This document shows, one piece after another, positions 24,535 through 33,535 of a stretch of DNA of 48,394 nucleotides. The notes under the pieces were generated by a model that was not told the origin of the DNA, did not search any database, and saw only the letters and a program-made list of their open reading frames with translations. The position numbers and the translations under genes are program-made. The DNA is from Acidobacteriota bacterium (GTDB lineage Bacteria > Acidobacteriota > Terriglobia > Bryobacterales > Bryobacteraceae): NCBI GenBank assembly GCA_016870995.1, contig VFZU01000035.1, positions 1-48,394 on the forward strand, read 5' to 3'. Positions within the stretch are counted from its first letter, which is position 1. Each line of letters begins with the position of its first letter.

Positions 24535-25057
24535 ACAGTTTTCCCATCAGGCCGATGACGTCATCGGCTGCGCTGCCGTCCTTATCAAAATCGAGAAGCC
24601 CGGCAAGGCCTTCGAGCGGAGTCGCCGAGGACGCCGAGACATTGGATTGTTGTTTGGAGAGGGCGCCCATCGCCATAGAGGCAACTACGGGAAGCATCTG
24701 CTTGATGAGGGAGTCGCTGATGCCAGTGCTGCCGGAGACGTGTTGTGCCAGGGAGCGGCTGACGTCTTTGCTGCCCAGGAGGTGGCCCAGGATGCCATTG
24801 CCGTCGGCGATCGTGCTGGGATCGGCGAGGGAGGATGGATCGTCGATGTAGCGGCTGTGATTCCCGTTTGTCAGTGCGCCGAGGAGGCTTTCGAGGCCGC
24901 CCTGCTGAGCTGTGTTGCGGGCGAGACTCTGCGTCAAGGCAGGAAGCAATTGGCCGACCACGGAGCCGGCCTGATCGCCGGAAAGGCCAAATTGGCTCGC
25001 GAGAGCTTCGATATTCTGGCCGCCGTTGGCGGACTTGAGAATGTCCATGAGATCCAT
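24524..25057 (-). CDS. DUF937 domain protein
   Basis: A 177-residue protein of the DUF937/YidB type: MDLMDILKSANGGQNIEALASQFGLSGDQAGSVVGQLLPAL at the N-terminus, GILGHLLGSKDVSRSLAQHVS in the middle, ISDSLIKQMLPVVASMAMGAL, and a closing DFDKDGSAADDVIGLMGKLFGR. Gly/Leu/Ser-rich helices, no signal peptide. YidB-like proteins have no firm function. Its 3' end overlaps the hydrolase pseudogene start by 11 nt, so the two were probably co-transcribed. Confidence 0.85.
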   Translation of the reverse strand: MDLMDILKSANGGQNIEALASQFGLSGDQAGSVVGQLLPALTQSLARNTAQQGGLESLLGALTNGNHSRYIDDPSSLADPSTIADGNGILGHLLGSKDVSRSLAQHVSGSTGISDSLIKQMLPVVASMAMGALSKQQSNVSASSATPLEGLAGLLDFDKDGSAADDVIGLMGKLFGR

Positions 25058-25092
25058 GTGGCGAAGAATAGCACGTCTGTTTTGGGGTGGAG

Positions 25093-27291
25093 CTAAGGAG
25101 TGGAGATGCCTTGTTTCTTGAGTTCCGCAGTGAGTTCGGCGAGAGGAAAGCGGCTGGAGAGGGAGGCAGCCTGACGGCGGAGTTCTTTCGCTTCCGCAGG
25201 TGGCGGCGGAGGCTTGAGCTGGCCGAGGAGATTGGCGAGATTGAGATAACTCCAGGCGAGAGTGTGTTGGACCGAAGCCGTGTCTGGCTGCGATTGAGAG
25301 AGTTTTTGCTGGAGACTGAGGACTCGGCGCTGCATCGCAACCGCCTCTTCTGGCTGGCCGGCTTCGGCGAGCGTGGCTGCGAGGCGGCTGAGGATGGATG
25401 CCAGGGAAGTGCTGGCGTGATTGTCACTGGGGTCGAGAGAGTGAGCGGATTCGCGCAAGGCGAGAGCTTCGCGATAGAGGGCGATGGCGGCGGGATAGGA
25501 TTTTCTGCGGCGGTTGACGAGCGCGAGATCGGAGAGGGTGAAGCTGATATTCATCGGCGAGGCTTGGATTGAGCGCTCGATTGCGAGAGCTTCCTGATAG
25601 CGCTTTGCGCCTTCGTCGAGGCGGTTTTCGACTAGCAATATGGCGCCGAGGCGCTTGAGGGCCAAGGCGCGCTGTTGAGTGGTCCCTTTGCCGACCTGAC
25701 TGTAAGTGTCGATCGCTTTCTCATAGAGCGGGATGGCGGCGCGACGATTGGTGGTGGCTTCGACGATGGCAAGGCCGGTGTAGGCGTTGGCAAGTGAGAT
25801 GGAATTGCCGAAGGCCTCCAGAGCGAGGATCGCGGATTGCAATTGATTCTTGAGTTCGGCGACGCGATCGAGTTGATTGACGTGATGTTCGAGGATGGCG
25901 GTGCGGCCGAGCAAGTCGGCAAGCATCTCGATGGATTCGCGAGGAAGATCTGGGCGGGCGCGCTCGGCCAGCGCGATTGCTTTTTCAAAGCTGCGAAGAG
26001 CGCCTTTGGTATCGCCAAGATTCTTGGATGATGGCAGGCCCTGAATGTTGCCCAGCAAGCCCCATGCATTGGCAGCTTCGAGGAGGAGCTGGGGATTTTG
26101 TTGCTTCGGGATCGTTAGACCTTCGAGCATGGCGACGGTGTTCTTGACGATGGCGGCTTGTGCAGCGGCGGGCACGTTGTCGATGCCAGCCAGCAGGTTG
26201 CGGGTGAAGCGGCGGGTTTCTTCGAACTGGCGAATGTTTTCGAGGCGTTGGCGCTCGGCGCGGTAAGCCTGCCAGCTGGTGCCGGCTGCGCCGGCAATCA
26301 GCGCGAGAACGAGCGCTGCGCCGAAGGGAGATCGCCGGATCCATTTCGATGCTCGATAAGCGAGGGTGGGGGCCAGGACGCTGACGGGACGCTGGTCGAG
26401 CCAAGCGCGTAGATCGGCGACGATCATGCCGACGTTCGGGTAGCGATCAGACGGGTTTGGCTTAAGGCATCGCTCGACGATGGCTTCGAGTTCGCGATCA
26501 CGAGCTTGCATGGAGTCGCGCAGCAGGAGCCCGAGCTGGTAGATGTCACTCGAGGCCGTGATGGCGCGGCCAGCCAGTTGTTCCGGACTGGCGTGGCTTG
26601 GAGTGAGCATGGGTAAATGGCCAGCGTCACTGGTGTTGAGTAGCCGACCGATGCCGAAGTCGAGAATTCGTGGCTCGTCATTGGGAGTGACAAGGATGTT
26701 GGTTGGCTTGAGATCGCCGTGGGCCACAAAATTCTGATGGGCGTAGCCGACGGCTTCGGCGATGGCGAGGATCAGCTGAACGCGCGCGCGAGGACCTGGA
26801 TTGCGCTTTGCCAGCCATTTGTCGAGCGTGATGCCATCGACGAATTCCATGGCGAAATACGGCAACCCTTGAGGGGTGGTGCCGGTATCGTAAAGACGGC
26901 CGATAGCGGGATGCTCGAGGCGAGCAAGAATCGCGCGTTCCTGGAGGAATGATTCGAGCAGGTTGGGTGTGAAGCGTTCGGTGCCGATGATTTTGAGGGC
27001 AACGCGACGGCTTAGCGAAGGATCCTCGTGGACGGCTTCGAAGACACGGCCCATGCCACCTTTGGCGATTTCGCGGCCGATGACCCAGGGACCCGCCTTT
27101 GCCGGAACGTTGAGATTGAGATCGAGGAAATGCGGGTCTTTATCCCAGGTGGTGATCAGCTTGAGGACTTGAGCGCGGATGGCGGGGTCGGGTTCGTTGT
27201 GATCGAGGAAGGCCTGGCGACCTTCGGCAGGTTGCTCAAGTGCTTGCTCAAGCAGTTCGGTGACGCGGTCCCAATCGGCGGCGGGCTTCAT
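25093..27291 (-). CDS. membrane Ser/Thr protein kinase with TPR-like repeats (non-RD)
   Basis: A 732-residue protein. The cytoplasmic kinase domain (about 70-315) has the Gly loop GREIAKGGMGRVFEA, Lys100 (VALKII), Glu119, the catalytic loop HGDLKPTNIL with Asp193, and DFG at 211-213. The Arg before the catalytic Asp is Gly here, making it a non-RD kinase not expected to need activation-loop phosphorylation. ASPEQL replaces APE. One membrane helix follows (FGAALVLALIAGAAGTSW), then an extracytoplasmic helical-repeat half (for example RALALKRLGAILLVENRLDE). The start overlaps the ECF sigma gene by 4 nt; the kinase probably controls or responds with that sigma factor. Confidence 0.9.
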   Translation of the reverse strand: MKPAADWDRVTELLEQALEQPAEGRQAFLDHNEPDPAIRAQVLKLITTWDKDPHFLDLNLNVPAKAGPWVIGREIAKGGMGRVFEAVHEDPSLSRRVALKIIGTERFTPNLLESFLQERAILARLEHPAIGRLYDTGTTPQGLPYFAMEFVDGITLDKWLAKRNPGPRARVQLILAIAEAVGYAHQNFVAHGDLKPTNILVTPNDEPRILDFGIGRLLNTSDAGHLPMLTPSHASPEQLAGRAITASSDIYQLGLLLRDSMQARDRELEAIVERCLKPNPSDRYPNVGMIVADLRAWLDQRPVSVLAPTLAYRASKWIRRSPFGAALVLALIAGAAGTSWQAYRAERQRLENIRQFEETRRFTRNLLAGIDNVPAAAQAAIVKNTVAMLEGLTIPKQQNPQLLLEAANAWGLLGNIQGLPSSKNLGDTKGALRSFEKAIALAERARPDLPRESIEMLADLLGRTAILEHHVNQLDRVAELKNQLQSAILALEAFGNSISLANAYTGLAIVEATTNRRAAIPLYEKAIDTYSQVGKGTTQQRALALKRLGAILLVENRLDEGAKRYQEALAIERSIQASPMNISFTLSDLALVNRRRKSYPAAIALYREALALRESAHSLDPSDNHASTSLASILSRLAATLAEAGQPEEAVAMQRRVLSLQQKLSQSQPDTASVQHTLAWSYLNLANLLGQLKPPPPPAEAKELRRQAASLSSRFPLAELTAELKKQGISTP

Positions 27292-27875
27292 GTGCGGCCA
27301 TGCTCGAGAAAGTGGCGGATGAACATGCGAGCGGCGAGCCAGTCGCGCTTGAGCGTGGCGGTGGAGACACCGAGTATATTTGATGCCTCCTCGGCAGAGA
27401 AGCCGCCGAAGAAACGCAGGTCCACTTGGCGGGCCTGGCGTTCGCAGACGAGTTCGAGAGCTTCGAGGGCCTCGTTGATGCTGGGGAGATCGAACTCGGG
27501 GGAAGTAAAGGACTCAACGGGCCAGTCGCCAGAGTCGCGCCGCTTCTGGGCTCCTCGGTTGCGAGCGCGGTCGACCAGGACACGCCGCATGATCATGGCG
27601 GTGGCGGCGTAGAAGGCGTTGCGGTTCTCAAAGGACATGCCGGTGTTTTTGGCGATGCGGATCCAGGCTTCGTGGATGAGCTCGGTGGGGTGGATGGTGG
27701 AATTGCGGGCGAGGCCGCGGATGCGAGAGGAAGCCAGGCGGCGCAATTCTGGATAGATCGCATCGAACAGGGCACCTTGGGCGGATTGATCCCCGGCTCT
27801 CCAGATTTGCAACAACCCCGTTATGGGTGCAGGACTCGCACTGCCTTCCATTGGCCCATTAAAACATGAACCCAT
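27288..27875 (-). CDS. ECF-type RNA polymerase sigma factor
   Basis: A 195-residue sigma factor of the ECF group often coded beside Ser/Thr kinases. Region 2 reads LRRLASSRIRGLARNSTIHPTELIHEAWIRIAK...AFYAATAMIMRRVLVDRARNR, and region 4 LELVCERQARQVDLRFFGGFSAEEASNILGVSTATLKRDWLAARMF with its helix-turn-helix. ATG 27875 is taken; ATG 27851 is equally possible. No anti-sigma factor is adjacent; instead the overlapping kinase gene follows, suggesting control by phosphorylation. 47 nt separate it from the divergent response regulator. Confidence 0.9.
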   Translation of the reverse strand: MGSCFNGPMEGSASPAPITGLLQIWRAGDQSAQGALFDAIYPELRRLASSRIRGLARNSTIHPTELIHEAWIRIAKNTGMSFENRNAFYAATAMIMRRVLVDRARNRGAQKRRDSGDWPVESFTSPEFDLPSINEALEALELVCERQARQVDLRFFGGFSAEEASNILGVSTATLKRDWLAARMFIRHFLEHGRT

Positions 27876-27922
27876 CGAGGCTCTGAGCCGTCGATGTTTA
27901 TCATGAAGAGGACTCGAATTCG

Positions 27923-28609
27923 ATGCGCTTGCTACTGATTGACGATGACCGCGAATTGGCTCAACTGGTGAGTGAGTATCTGATTGGGCATGGGTTTGGA
28001 GTGGAAGTGGCGTATGACGGCACGAGCGGGCTGGCGCGGGCGCTGGAGGCGAATTGCGATGTGGTGCTGCTCGATGGAATGTTGCCCGGGCTGGACGGGA
28101 TTGAGGTGTTGCGGCAGTTGCGGCAGAGATCGAGCGTGGCGGTGATCATGCTGACGGCGCGGGGTGCGCCAGGGGACCGGATTACGGGGCTCAACACGGG
28201 GGCAGATGACTATCTGGCGAAGCCCTTTGCGCCGGACGAGTTGCTGGCGAGAATTCGAGCGGTGATGCGGCGGATGCAGCCAGCCGAGCCGAAGGCCGAT
28301 GTGGTGTCGCTTGGAGGATTGACGCTGGATTCGAGCCAGCGGGAAGCGTGGCTGGGTGATGCGGCTTGCAATCTGACAGGAGTACAGTTTGAGATTCTGG
28401 GCTACCTGATGCGGAATCCGGGGCGGTCTGTGTCTCGCGACGAGTTCACTGCGTTGCTGCATCACAGGGAGTCGACTCCGTTTGAAAGATCGCTCGACGG
28501 GCCTATCAGCCAATTGCGAAAGAAGACCGAGGCGGATGGCAAGACGCGAATTCATACGGTGAGAGGTGTTGGATATATGTTCTCGGCACCAAAGGAAATC
28601 GGGGAGTGA
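27923..28609 (+). CDS. OmpR-family response regulator
   Basis: A 228-residue two-component regulator. The receiver domain has the acidic pocket IDDD (residues 6-9), the phosphoacceptor Asp51 in VVLLDGMLPGLDG, Thr in MLTARGAP and Lys in LAKPFAPDEL. The winged-helix DNA-binding domain runs from about 130 (LTGVQFEILGYLMRNPGRSVSRDEF) to GVGYMFSAP. It most resembles the CpxR type. Its stop overlaps the GTG of the histidine-kinase gene (GTGA), so the two would be coupled, but that kinase gene is interrupted. Confidence 0.93.
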   Translation: MRLLLIDDDRELAQLVSEYLIGHGFGVEVAYDGTSGLARALEANCDVVLLDGMLPGLDGIEVLRQLRQRSSVAVIMLTARGAPGDRITGLNTGADDYLAKPFAPDELLARIRAVMRRMQPAEPKADVVSLGGLTLDSSQREAWLGDAACNLTGVQFEILGYLMRNPGRSVSRDEFTALLHHRESTPFERSLDGPISQLRKKTEADGKTRIHTVRGVGYMFSAPKEIGE

Positions 28610-29905
28610 AGAGCCTTTACTTCAAGTTGAGCTTGTGGTCTTTGTTGACGTTGATCACCTGAGTGGCGACGTTGCTGTTGACGGCGAATGCGCTGAACCG
28701 GAATTTCACCCAGCGCGGCGGGCCGTATGGGCGCACGATTCAATGGCAGGTGGAGAAGGCTCGGGAAGCTTATCTGCAGGGGGGAGCTGGCGCACTGAAA
28801 GTTTACCTGGAGGAGTTGAGGAGGTTTTTTCCTGAGCCGCACTTCGTTGTCGATTCAGGCGGCAAGGATCTGCTCACTGGCGAAGATCGGTCGAGTATTT
28901 TGCAGGATCCCGCGGCGAGGGGCTGGATTTACTCATTGCCGGGGCGCACCTTCCGCATTATCAGAGCCGCGTCTGCAGGCGATGTGATTTTGATTGTGGA
29001 GGTGGAGACACCGTTTGGCAACTCGGGACTGGTGCCATATTTAAGCGCGGTGCTGCTGGCAATCGGAGTTTTCAGCTATGCGTTGTTTCGTTATCTGGTG
29101 AGCCCGTTGCGGCAGTTGTCGCTGGCGGTGGAACGGTTTGGACAGGGAAATTTTTTCAGCGCGCGTGGCGATTCGTCGCAAGGATGAGTTTGGCGAAGTG
29201 GCAAAGCGGTTTAACGAGATGGGAGAGAGGATCGAGACCTTGCTGGCCGCCGAGCGGAGATTGCTTGAGGATGTGAGCCATGAGTTGTGGTCGCCGCTGG
29301 CGCGGCTGCAGTTCGCGCTTGAAATGGTAAGGACAGCACCGGAGCGTGATGTCGCAGTACAGAAAATGCGGCGGGAGATTGACCGGCTGGGAACGTTGGT
29401 TGGGCATCTTGTGGAGGTGACGAGGGCCGAGGGAGACCCTGAAGCCAGGGAGCGGCGGGATGTGGATCTGGCGGGATTGGTGGAGGAGATCGTTTCTGAT
29501 TGCCGCATCGAGGCGGAAGCAAAGGGGTGTGTGATCCAGTGGCAATGCCCTGCCCCGATCGCGCTCAGGGCGGATACGGAGCTGTTGCGGAGAGCGATGG
29601 AAAACGTATTGCGAAACGGAATCCGTTACGCGCCGGAAGGAAGCAATGTGGAGGTGACGCTGGGGGCAAGAGGCGGGATGGTTGAGTTCGAGGTTCGTGA
29701 CTTCGGGCCAGGGGTGCCAGAGGAGATGATCACGAAGATCTTTCAGCCGTTCTTTCGTATGGATTCGAGCCGCACGGCGGCGACGGGTGGAGTGGGGCTG
29801 GGGTTGTTGATTGTGAAGAGAGCCGTGACGCTGCACCGGGGCGAGGTGAAGGCGGAGAATGCGGCGCCGGGGTTGCGGGTGAAAATTACTCTTCCGTTGA
29901 GCTAG
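28606..29905 (+). pseudogene. CpxA-like sensor histidine kinase, interrupted by a stop and a frameshift
   Basis: From GTG 28606 the frame reads VKSLYFKLSLWSLLTLIT, then TGA at 28660-28662 inside the first membrane helix, then VATLLLTANALNRN and a periplasmic sensor region, the second membrane helix (VPYLSAVLLAIGVFSYALF) and the start of HAMP. At a run of six T (29151-29156) the frame must shift: with five T it would read GNFSARVAIRRKDEFGEVAK into HAMP, the H-box SHELWSPLARL, the N-box MENVLRNGIRYAPEG, and DFGPGVPEE/GGVGLGLLIVK. The H-box has Trp where Arg is usual (SHELRSPL). Either the kinase is decaying, or the stop and T-run are sequence errors; translation could restart at GTG 28663 directly after the TGA. 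Confidence 0.8.
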
Positions 29906-31740
29906 AAGATGAAGCTGAGTCCGCCACGGACTTGCTTGGGGGTGGGGAGGAGCCACATGGTGTTGCCATTGGGAGTGGTGATGGGCACGTAGCCTTGGGC
30001 CAGCATGTTGCGCATCTCGGCATTGAGCTCGAGGCGGCCGGGAAGGCCAAGGAAGCCCGGAATGGGCTGACGAATGCCGAGGTTGAGACCGGCTTCGGCG
30101 AGGCCCTGTGTGGTGAGTGAACTGTGGAAGGGGGTGAGGGCGCGGTAATCCGTCCAGAGGTAGCTGGTGTAGAGTCGAGTGCCCAGCGTGGGTAGGGTGC
30201 CAGAAAGCTTCATGCTGGCGAAGTGGCGCTGCGTGCGCTGGAGGCCAGAGCGGATCGCGGTGGCTTCATTCGAATCTGAGGGAAACAGAAAACGTTGGTC
30301 GGTGCGGAGGATTCCGCCGAGGCCGTATGCGGTGGAGAGCCGCCAATCGCCGGGCAAGGTTTGCGTCCAGCCTGCCATGAAGCCAGCGCGGCGATAGCCG
30401 CCGATATTGAAGATGCTCGCGTTGGTGGAGAGATCGGGGACGAGGTCGCGGCCCAGCATTTGTTCCGGTGCGCCGATGGTGGCGATGCCGGCGTTCGAAA
30501 CTCCTTCGCGATATCCGGCAGCGAAGACTTCGCCAACCGAGAATTTGCGGGAATAACCGAGCTCAAGGTTTTCTACGCGCTGGGCTTGGGTGGTGCCGTT
30601 GCGGCGCGTGATGCGGGGGAACAAGGCGAGGCTTGAGAGCTGGCGCTGCATCTCGGCGTCTTCACCCGTGCCGCGAATGAGGAGATCGACCGGGGGCAGG
30701 CCGCTTGAAAAGGCAGCTTTGACCGTGCCGAGGCTACGGCCATCCCAAGTGAGGCGGCCGAAGGGGCTCAGGTAGTTCATGCTCTCGAAGAATTGGACAT
30801 TGTCGAGGGCCGCTCCGTATTCGAGAAGGAGCGTGTCGGAGAACTGCATGCGGTCGGAGAAGGTAGAGCTGATTGTCCGAAGCAGGGGCGCGCCACTGTT
30901 GTTGTTATTGATCTGCTGGCCAGCACGGAGGGGGATGTAGAGCTGGCGCATGGTGAGAGTGATCTGCGGGTTGGGGACATCGAAACCCGTGGGGGCGTTG
31001 ACCGAACGACGGTAGCTGGTGCGGAAGCCCGCGGCGGGGATTCCGCTGGCCAGGCCATAGCCGAGGTTGCCGGAGAAATGAACCTGACTGCGACCCAGGA
31101 AGGAAGTGCCGACGGCGAAGGAGGTGCCGAGATCTGGCTGGGAGCCCCATGAGAAATTTGTGTTGGTGTCGCCGCTCGAGAGTTGCACCATGGCCTTGGT
31201 GTCAGTGAACAGACGGCTGGCCTGGGGAGAGCGGCGGCTGGGGTTGGGATCCCAAGTGGGAAGAGCGCGAAGCACAGGCCGTGTAGAAAGAGAGGAGCGT
31301 AGCGCGGCGCGCCAATCTTCGCTCATCAGGAAGCTGCCGGGCGGAGGAGCGTAGAAGACTTCGATGCTACTGAAGAGATTCGCCAACTGGATGGCGAGAT
31401 AGCGTTCTGTGCCAGGACCAATCTGGATGTTGGCACGCATGGCAGGAACGAAGCTGGCGAGGCTGACGCGGATCGAATACGTGTCGGGGCCGAGGGCATC
31501 GAAAACGAAAGCTCCGCGCTCATCGGTGATGGCGCGGAGAATCGGTTTATCGAATCGGCTGAGGAGTTGAACGGTGGCGCCCATCTGGGCTACGCCACCC
31601 GCGCCGCGGACCTGGCCAATGATCTTGCCAGTGAACTTGGCGACCGTTGCGGCTTCGAGCCCAGATGCACACACCGCGAGAAGGCCGATCCAAAGGATGG
31701 ACCGGACTGGCGCGTGACGATGGGACGCTCGCAACCGCAT
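29902..31740 (-). CDS. outer-membrane barrel-like protein with carboxypeptidase-regulatory domain
   Basis: A 612-residue protein from ATG 31740, chosen because it begins 10 nt after the GWxTD stop with AAGGAG upstream; the frame is open a further 17 codons. A signal-like segment (SILWIGLLAVCASGLEA) precedes a carboxypeptidase-regulatory-like domain (GKIIGQVRGAGGVAQMGATVQLL...GAFVFDALGPDTYSIRVSLASF in parts). The rest has alternating strands ending VRGGLSFIF, with a C-terminal Phe as in outer-membrane barrels. No clear plug domain, so it is not a standard TonB receptor. Downstream of the GWxTD gene and probably co-transcribed with it. Confidence 0.72.
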   Translation of the reverse strand: MRLRASHRHAPVRSILWIGLLAVCASGLEAATVAKFTGKIIGQVRGAGGVAQMGATVQLLSRFDKPILRAITDERGAFVFDALGPDTYSIRVSLASFVPAMRANIQIGPGTERYLAIQLANLFSSIEVFYAPPPGSFLMSEDWRAALRSSLSTRPVLRALPTWDPNPSRRSPQASRLFTDTKAMVQLSSGDTNTNFSWGSQPDLGTSFAVGTSFLGRSQVHFSGNLGYGLASGIPAAGFRTSYRRSVNAPTGFDVPNPQITLTMRQLYIPLRAGQQINNNNSGAPLLRTISSTFSDRMQFSDTLLLEYGAALDNVQFFESMNYLSPFGRLTWDGRSLGTVKAAFSSGLPPVDLLIRGTGEDAEMQRQLSSLALFPRITRRNGTTQAQRVENLELGYSRKFSVGEVFAAGYREGVSNAGIATIGAPEQMLGRDLVPDLSTNASIFNIGGYRRAGFMAGWTQTLPGDWRLSTAYGLGGILRTDQRFLFPSDSNEATAIRSGLQRTQRHFASMKLSGTLPTLGTRLYTSYLWTDYRALTPFHSSLTTQGLAEAGLNLGIRQPIPGFLGLPGRLELNAEMRNMLAQGYVPITTPNGNTMWLLPTPKQVRGGLSFIF

Positions 31741-31750
31741 GGGTTTGGAG

Positions 31751-33469
31751 TTACTCCTTGAGGCTGGCTCGGGTTGTGGTGTCGGCCGCAACGGTAAAGT
31801 TTGCTGTTTGCACCAGAGACTGATTGCTGTTCTGGTCGGTGACTTTCAGCTTGAGAGTATATCGCCCCGGAGCGAAGTTTTGAAGGGGCAACAATTTCTC
31901 AATGGTGACCTGGGTTGCGGAAGCGCCGGGGATGTCGGTGAGAGCTTCGGTGAACTCAATCACTTTCTCGCCGCCATCGGCCTTGGTGATCTCGTAGGCA
32001 ACGGAACCAGCGGGCTTCTGGGTCTTTTCGTCAGGCGTGAAATTGTAGAGCGCCTGGTAGATGCCCATCTTCTCGTTCTGGGTGAAGCTGTCGTTGAGGC
32101 GCGGACGCACCTTCGAAGTACCGATGACGAACTGGCCTGCACCAATGCTCTTGGTGGGCACCTTTTCGATCATGTCGGCGAGGATGAGGCTCGAGGCACC
32201 GAGGCGCTCGTCTTCAAAGCGTGGAACAGTGATCGCCATTTCGTAGTTGTTCATGTTGCCGCCGACCACATCTTTGGCGACGACATTGACGCGGTAGGTG
32301 CCGGGAGGCAGCGGGACGGCGTTTTGATAGATGGCCTTACCCTTGGAGGCTTCGGCGAGCATCACCGCAGGGGTCTCGATGACCACCGGGGTTTCCCAAA
32401 CGTTGACCACGCGGCGCGTCATGGAGGTGATGCGGGCGTAGATGTTCACCATCGCTTTCGCAATGGCGTCGGTGGACTTGAACTGGAGGTCGCCCTTATT
32501 CATCTGGATGGTGACGTAGGTCATCACCGTCGAATTGGTGAGGCGAACAAAGTCGGTACGAACCTGGATGGGGAGAACGTTGAAGGTGACCTTGGAATTG
32601 ACGCTGGCCTCAAGATCCTTGAACTTCACTGCCGGGGGCTTCTGGAGAAGGGCGAATTGCTGCAGGCGCTCGAACTGGTTCATGCGCTGGGGCAGCGGCT
32701 GGTTACCGGTGCCGAGGCGGGTACCGTCGGTACGGGTGAAACGATCCGTCTTGCTCGACATGCCCATCTGCTCGAACATGGTGAGGCCGGCGTTGGGCAC
32801 GTAGAGGAGGGCGTCTTTTTCCGACGGATCCATGGTCATGCGGAATTCGCCAGTCATGGTGGTGTCGACAAATTCGATCATGACGTCGTTGCCGATGCCG
32901 TCGATGTAGCGATAGCGCCACTTCTGGAAGGGGAAGGTCGAAGTTGTACCGCCGCCTTCTTCAATGGGGCGCTGGTAGGTACCGCCAGAGGGGTGATCTT
33001 CGATTTCGTCAGGCGGGCCAAAGGTGATGTAGATGCGGCCGCGGTCGGTCTTCCAGCCGGGGATGCCGCTGGCGAAGCGCTCGTTAGTGTACGCAATGCG
33101 GCGGTAGTGTTCTTCTTTGTATTCGTTCTCCTGGGTGTCAGGAGTGGGGTCACGACGGAGCCAGAATTGCTCGATGAATTGTTCGCGTTCTTCGTCGGTG
33201 CTGAGGCGCTTGAAGGAGGTCTTTTCTTCATCCGTGATGATGTAGAAAACGTCTTCGTTGAGCCATTTGCGGAAGGGAGTTTCGAGTTCCTTGCGGAGCT
33301 TTTCTTCGCGGCGTCTCTTTTCGCGATCACTCAGAGGCTTGGCGATGGTTTCGCGTTCGCCCTGTTCGGCATCTTTCTTCTTGGCCTTCTGAGCGAGGGC
33401 CGGGGCGGACACGAGCGACACAGCGAGTGTGGAGCCGGCAAGAAATTGGAAAAAACGCTTTGCTTTCAT
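31751..33469 (-). CDS. GWxTD-domain exported protein
   Basis: A 572-residue protein with a signal peptide (MKAKRFFQFLAGSTLAVSLVSAPALAQ) and a charged linker rich in Lys/Arg/Glu. The GWxTD domain follows: KWLNEDVFYIITDEEKTSF, FIEQFWLRRDPTPDT, EHYRRIAYTNERFASG and the defining GWKTDRGRIYITFGPPDEIE. The C-terminal half is beta-rich (YEMAITVPRF, FAPGRYTLKLKVTDQNSNQ) and resembles Ig-like modules. The family is frequent in Acidobacteriota and related phyla; no function is proven. ATG 33469 is preferred to GTG 33490 because it starts the signal peptide properly. Confidence 0.85.
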   Translation of the reverse strand: MKAKRFFQFLAGSTLAVSLVSAPALAQKAKKKDAEQGERETIAKPLSDREKRRREEKLRKELETPFRKWLNEDVFYIITDEEKTSFKRLSTDEEREQFIEQFWLRRDPTPDTQENEYKEEHYRRIAYTNERFASGIPGWKTDRGRIYITFGPPDEIEDHPSGGTYQRPIEEGGGTTSTFPFQKWRYRYIDGIGNDVMIEFVDTTMTGEFRMTMDPSEKDALLYVPNAGLTMFEQMGMSSKTDRFTRTDGTRLGTGNQPLPQRMNQFERLQQFALLQKPPAVKFKDLEASVNSKVTFNVLPIQVRTDFVRLTNSTVMTYVTIQMNKGDLQFKSTDAIAKAMVNIYARITSMTRRVVNVWETPVVIETPAVMLAEASKGKAIYQNAVPLPPGTYRVNVVAKDVVGGNMNNYEMAITVPRFEDERLGASSLILADMIEKVPTKSIGAGQFVIGTSKVRPRLNDSFTQNEKMGIYQALYNFTPDEKTQKPAGSVAYEITKADGGEKVIEFTEALTDIPGASATQVTIEKLLPLQNFAPGRYTLKLKVTDQNSNQSLVQTANFTVAADTTTRASLKE

Positions 33470-33535
33470 ACTCTTTTCCCTTACGAACACAGACTTCGGG
33501 AGCTACCTAGATGATAGTCCCCTGTGAAACCTCAG

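Noticed and set aside
31739-33514. 591-codon + strand open frame opposite the GWxTD gene
   Set aside because: Composition is the mirror of the codon bias of the minus-strand gene; the GWxTD motifs on the minus strand are convincing.
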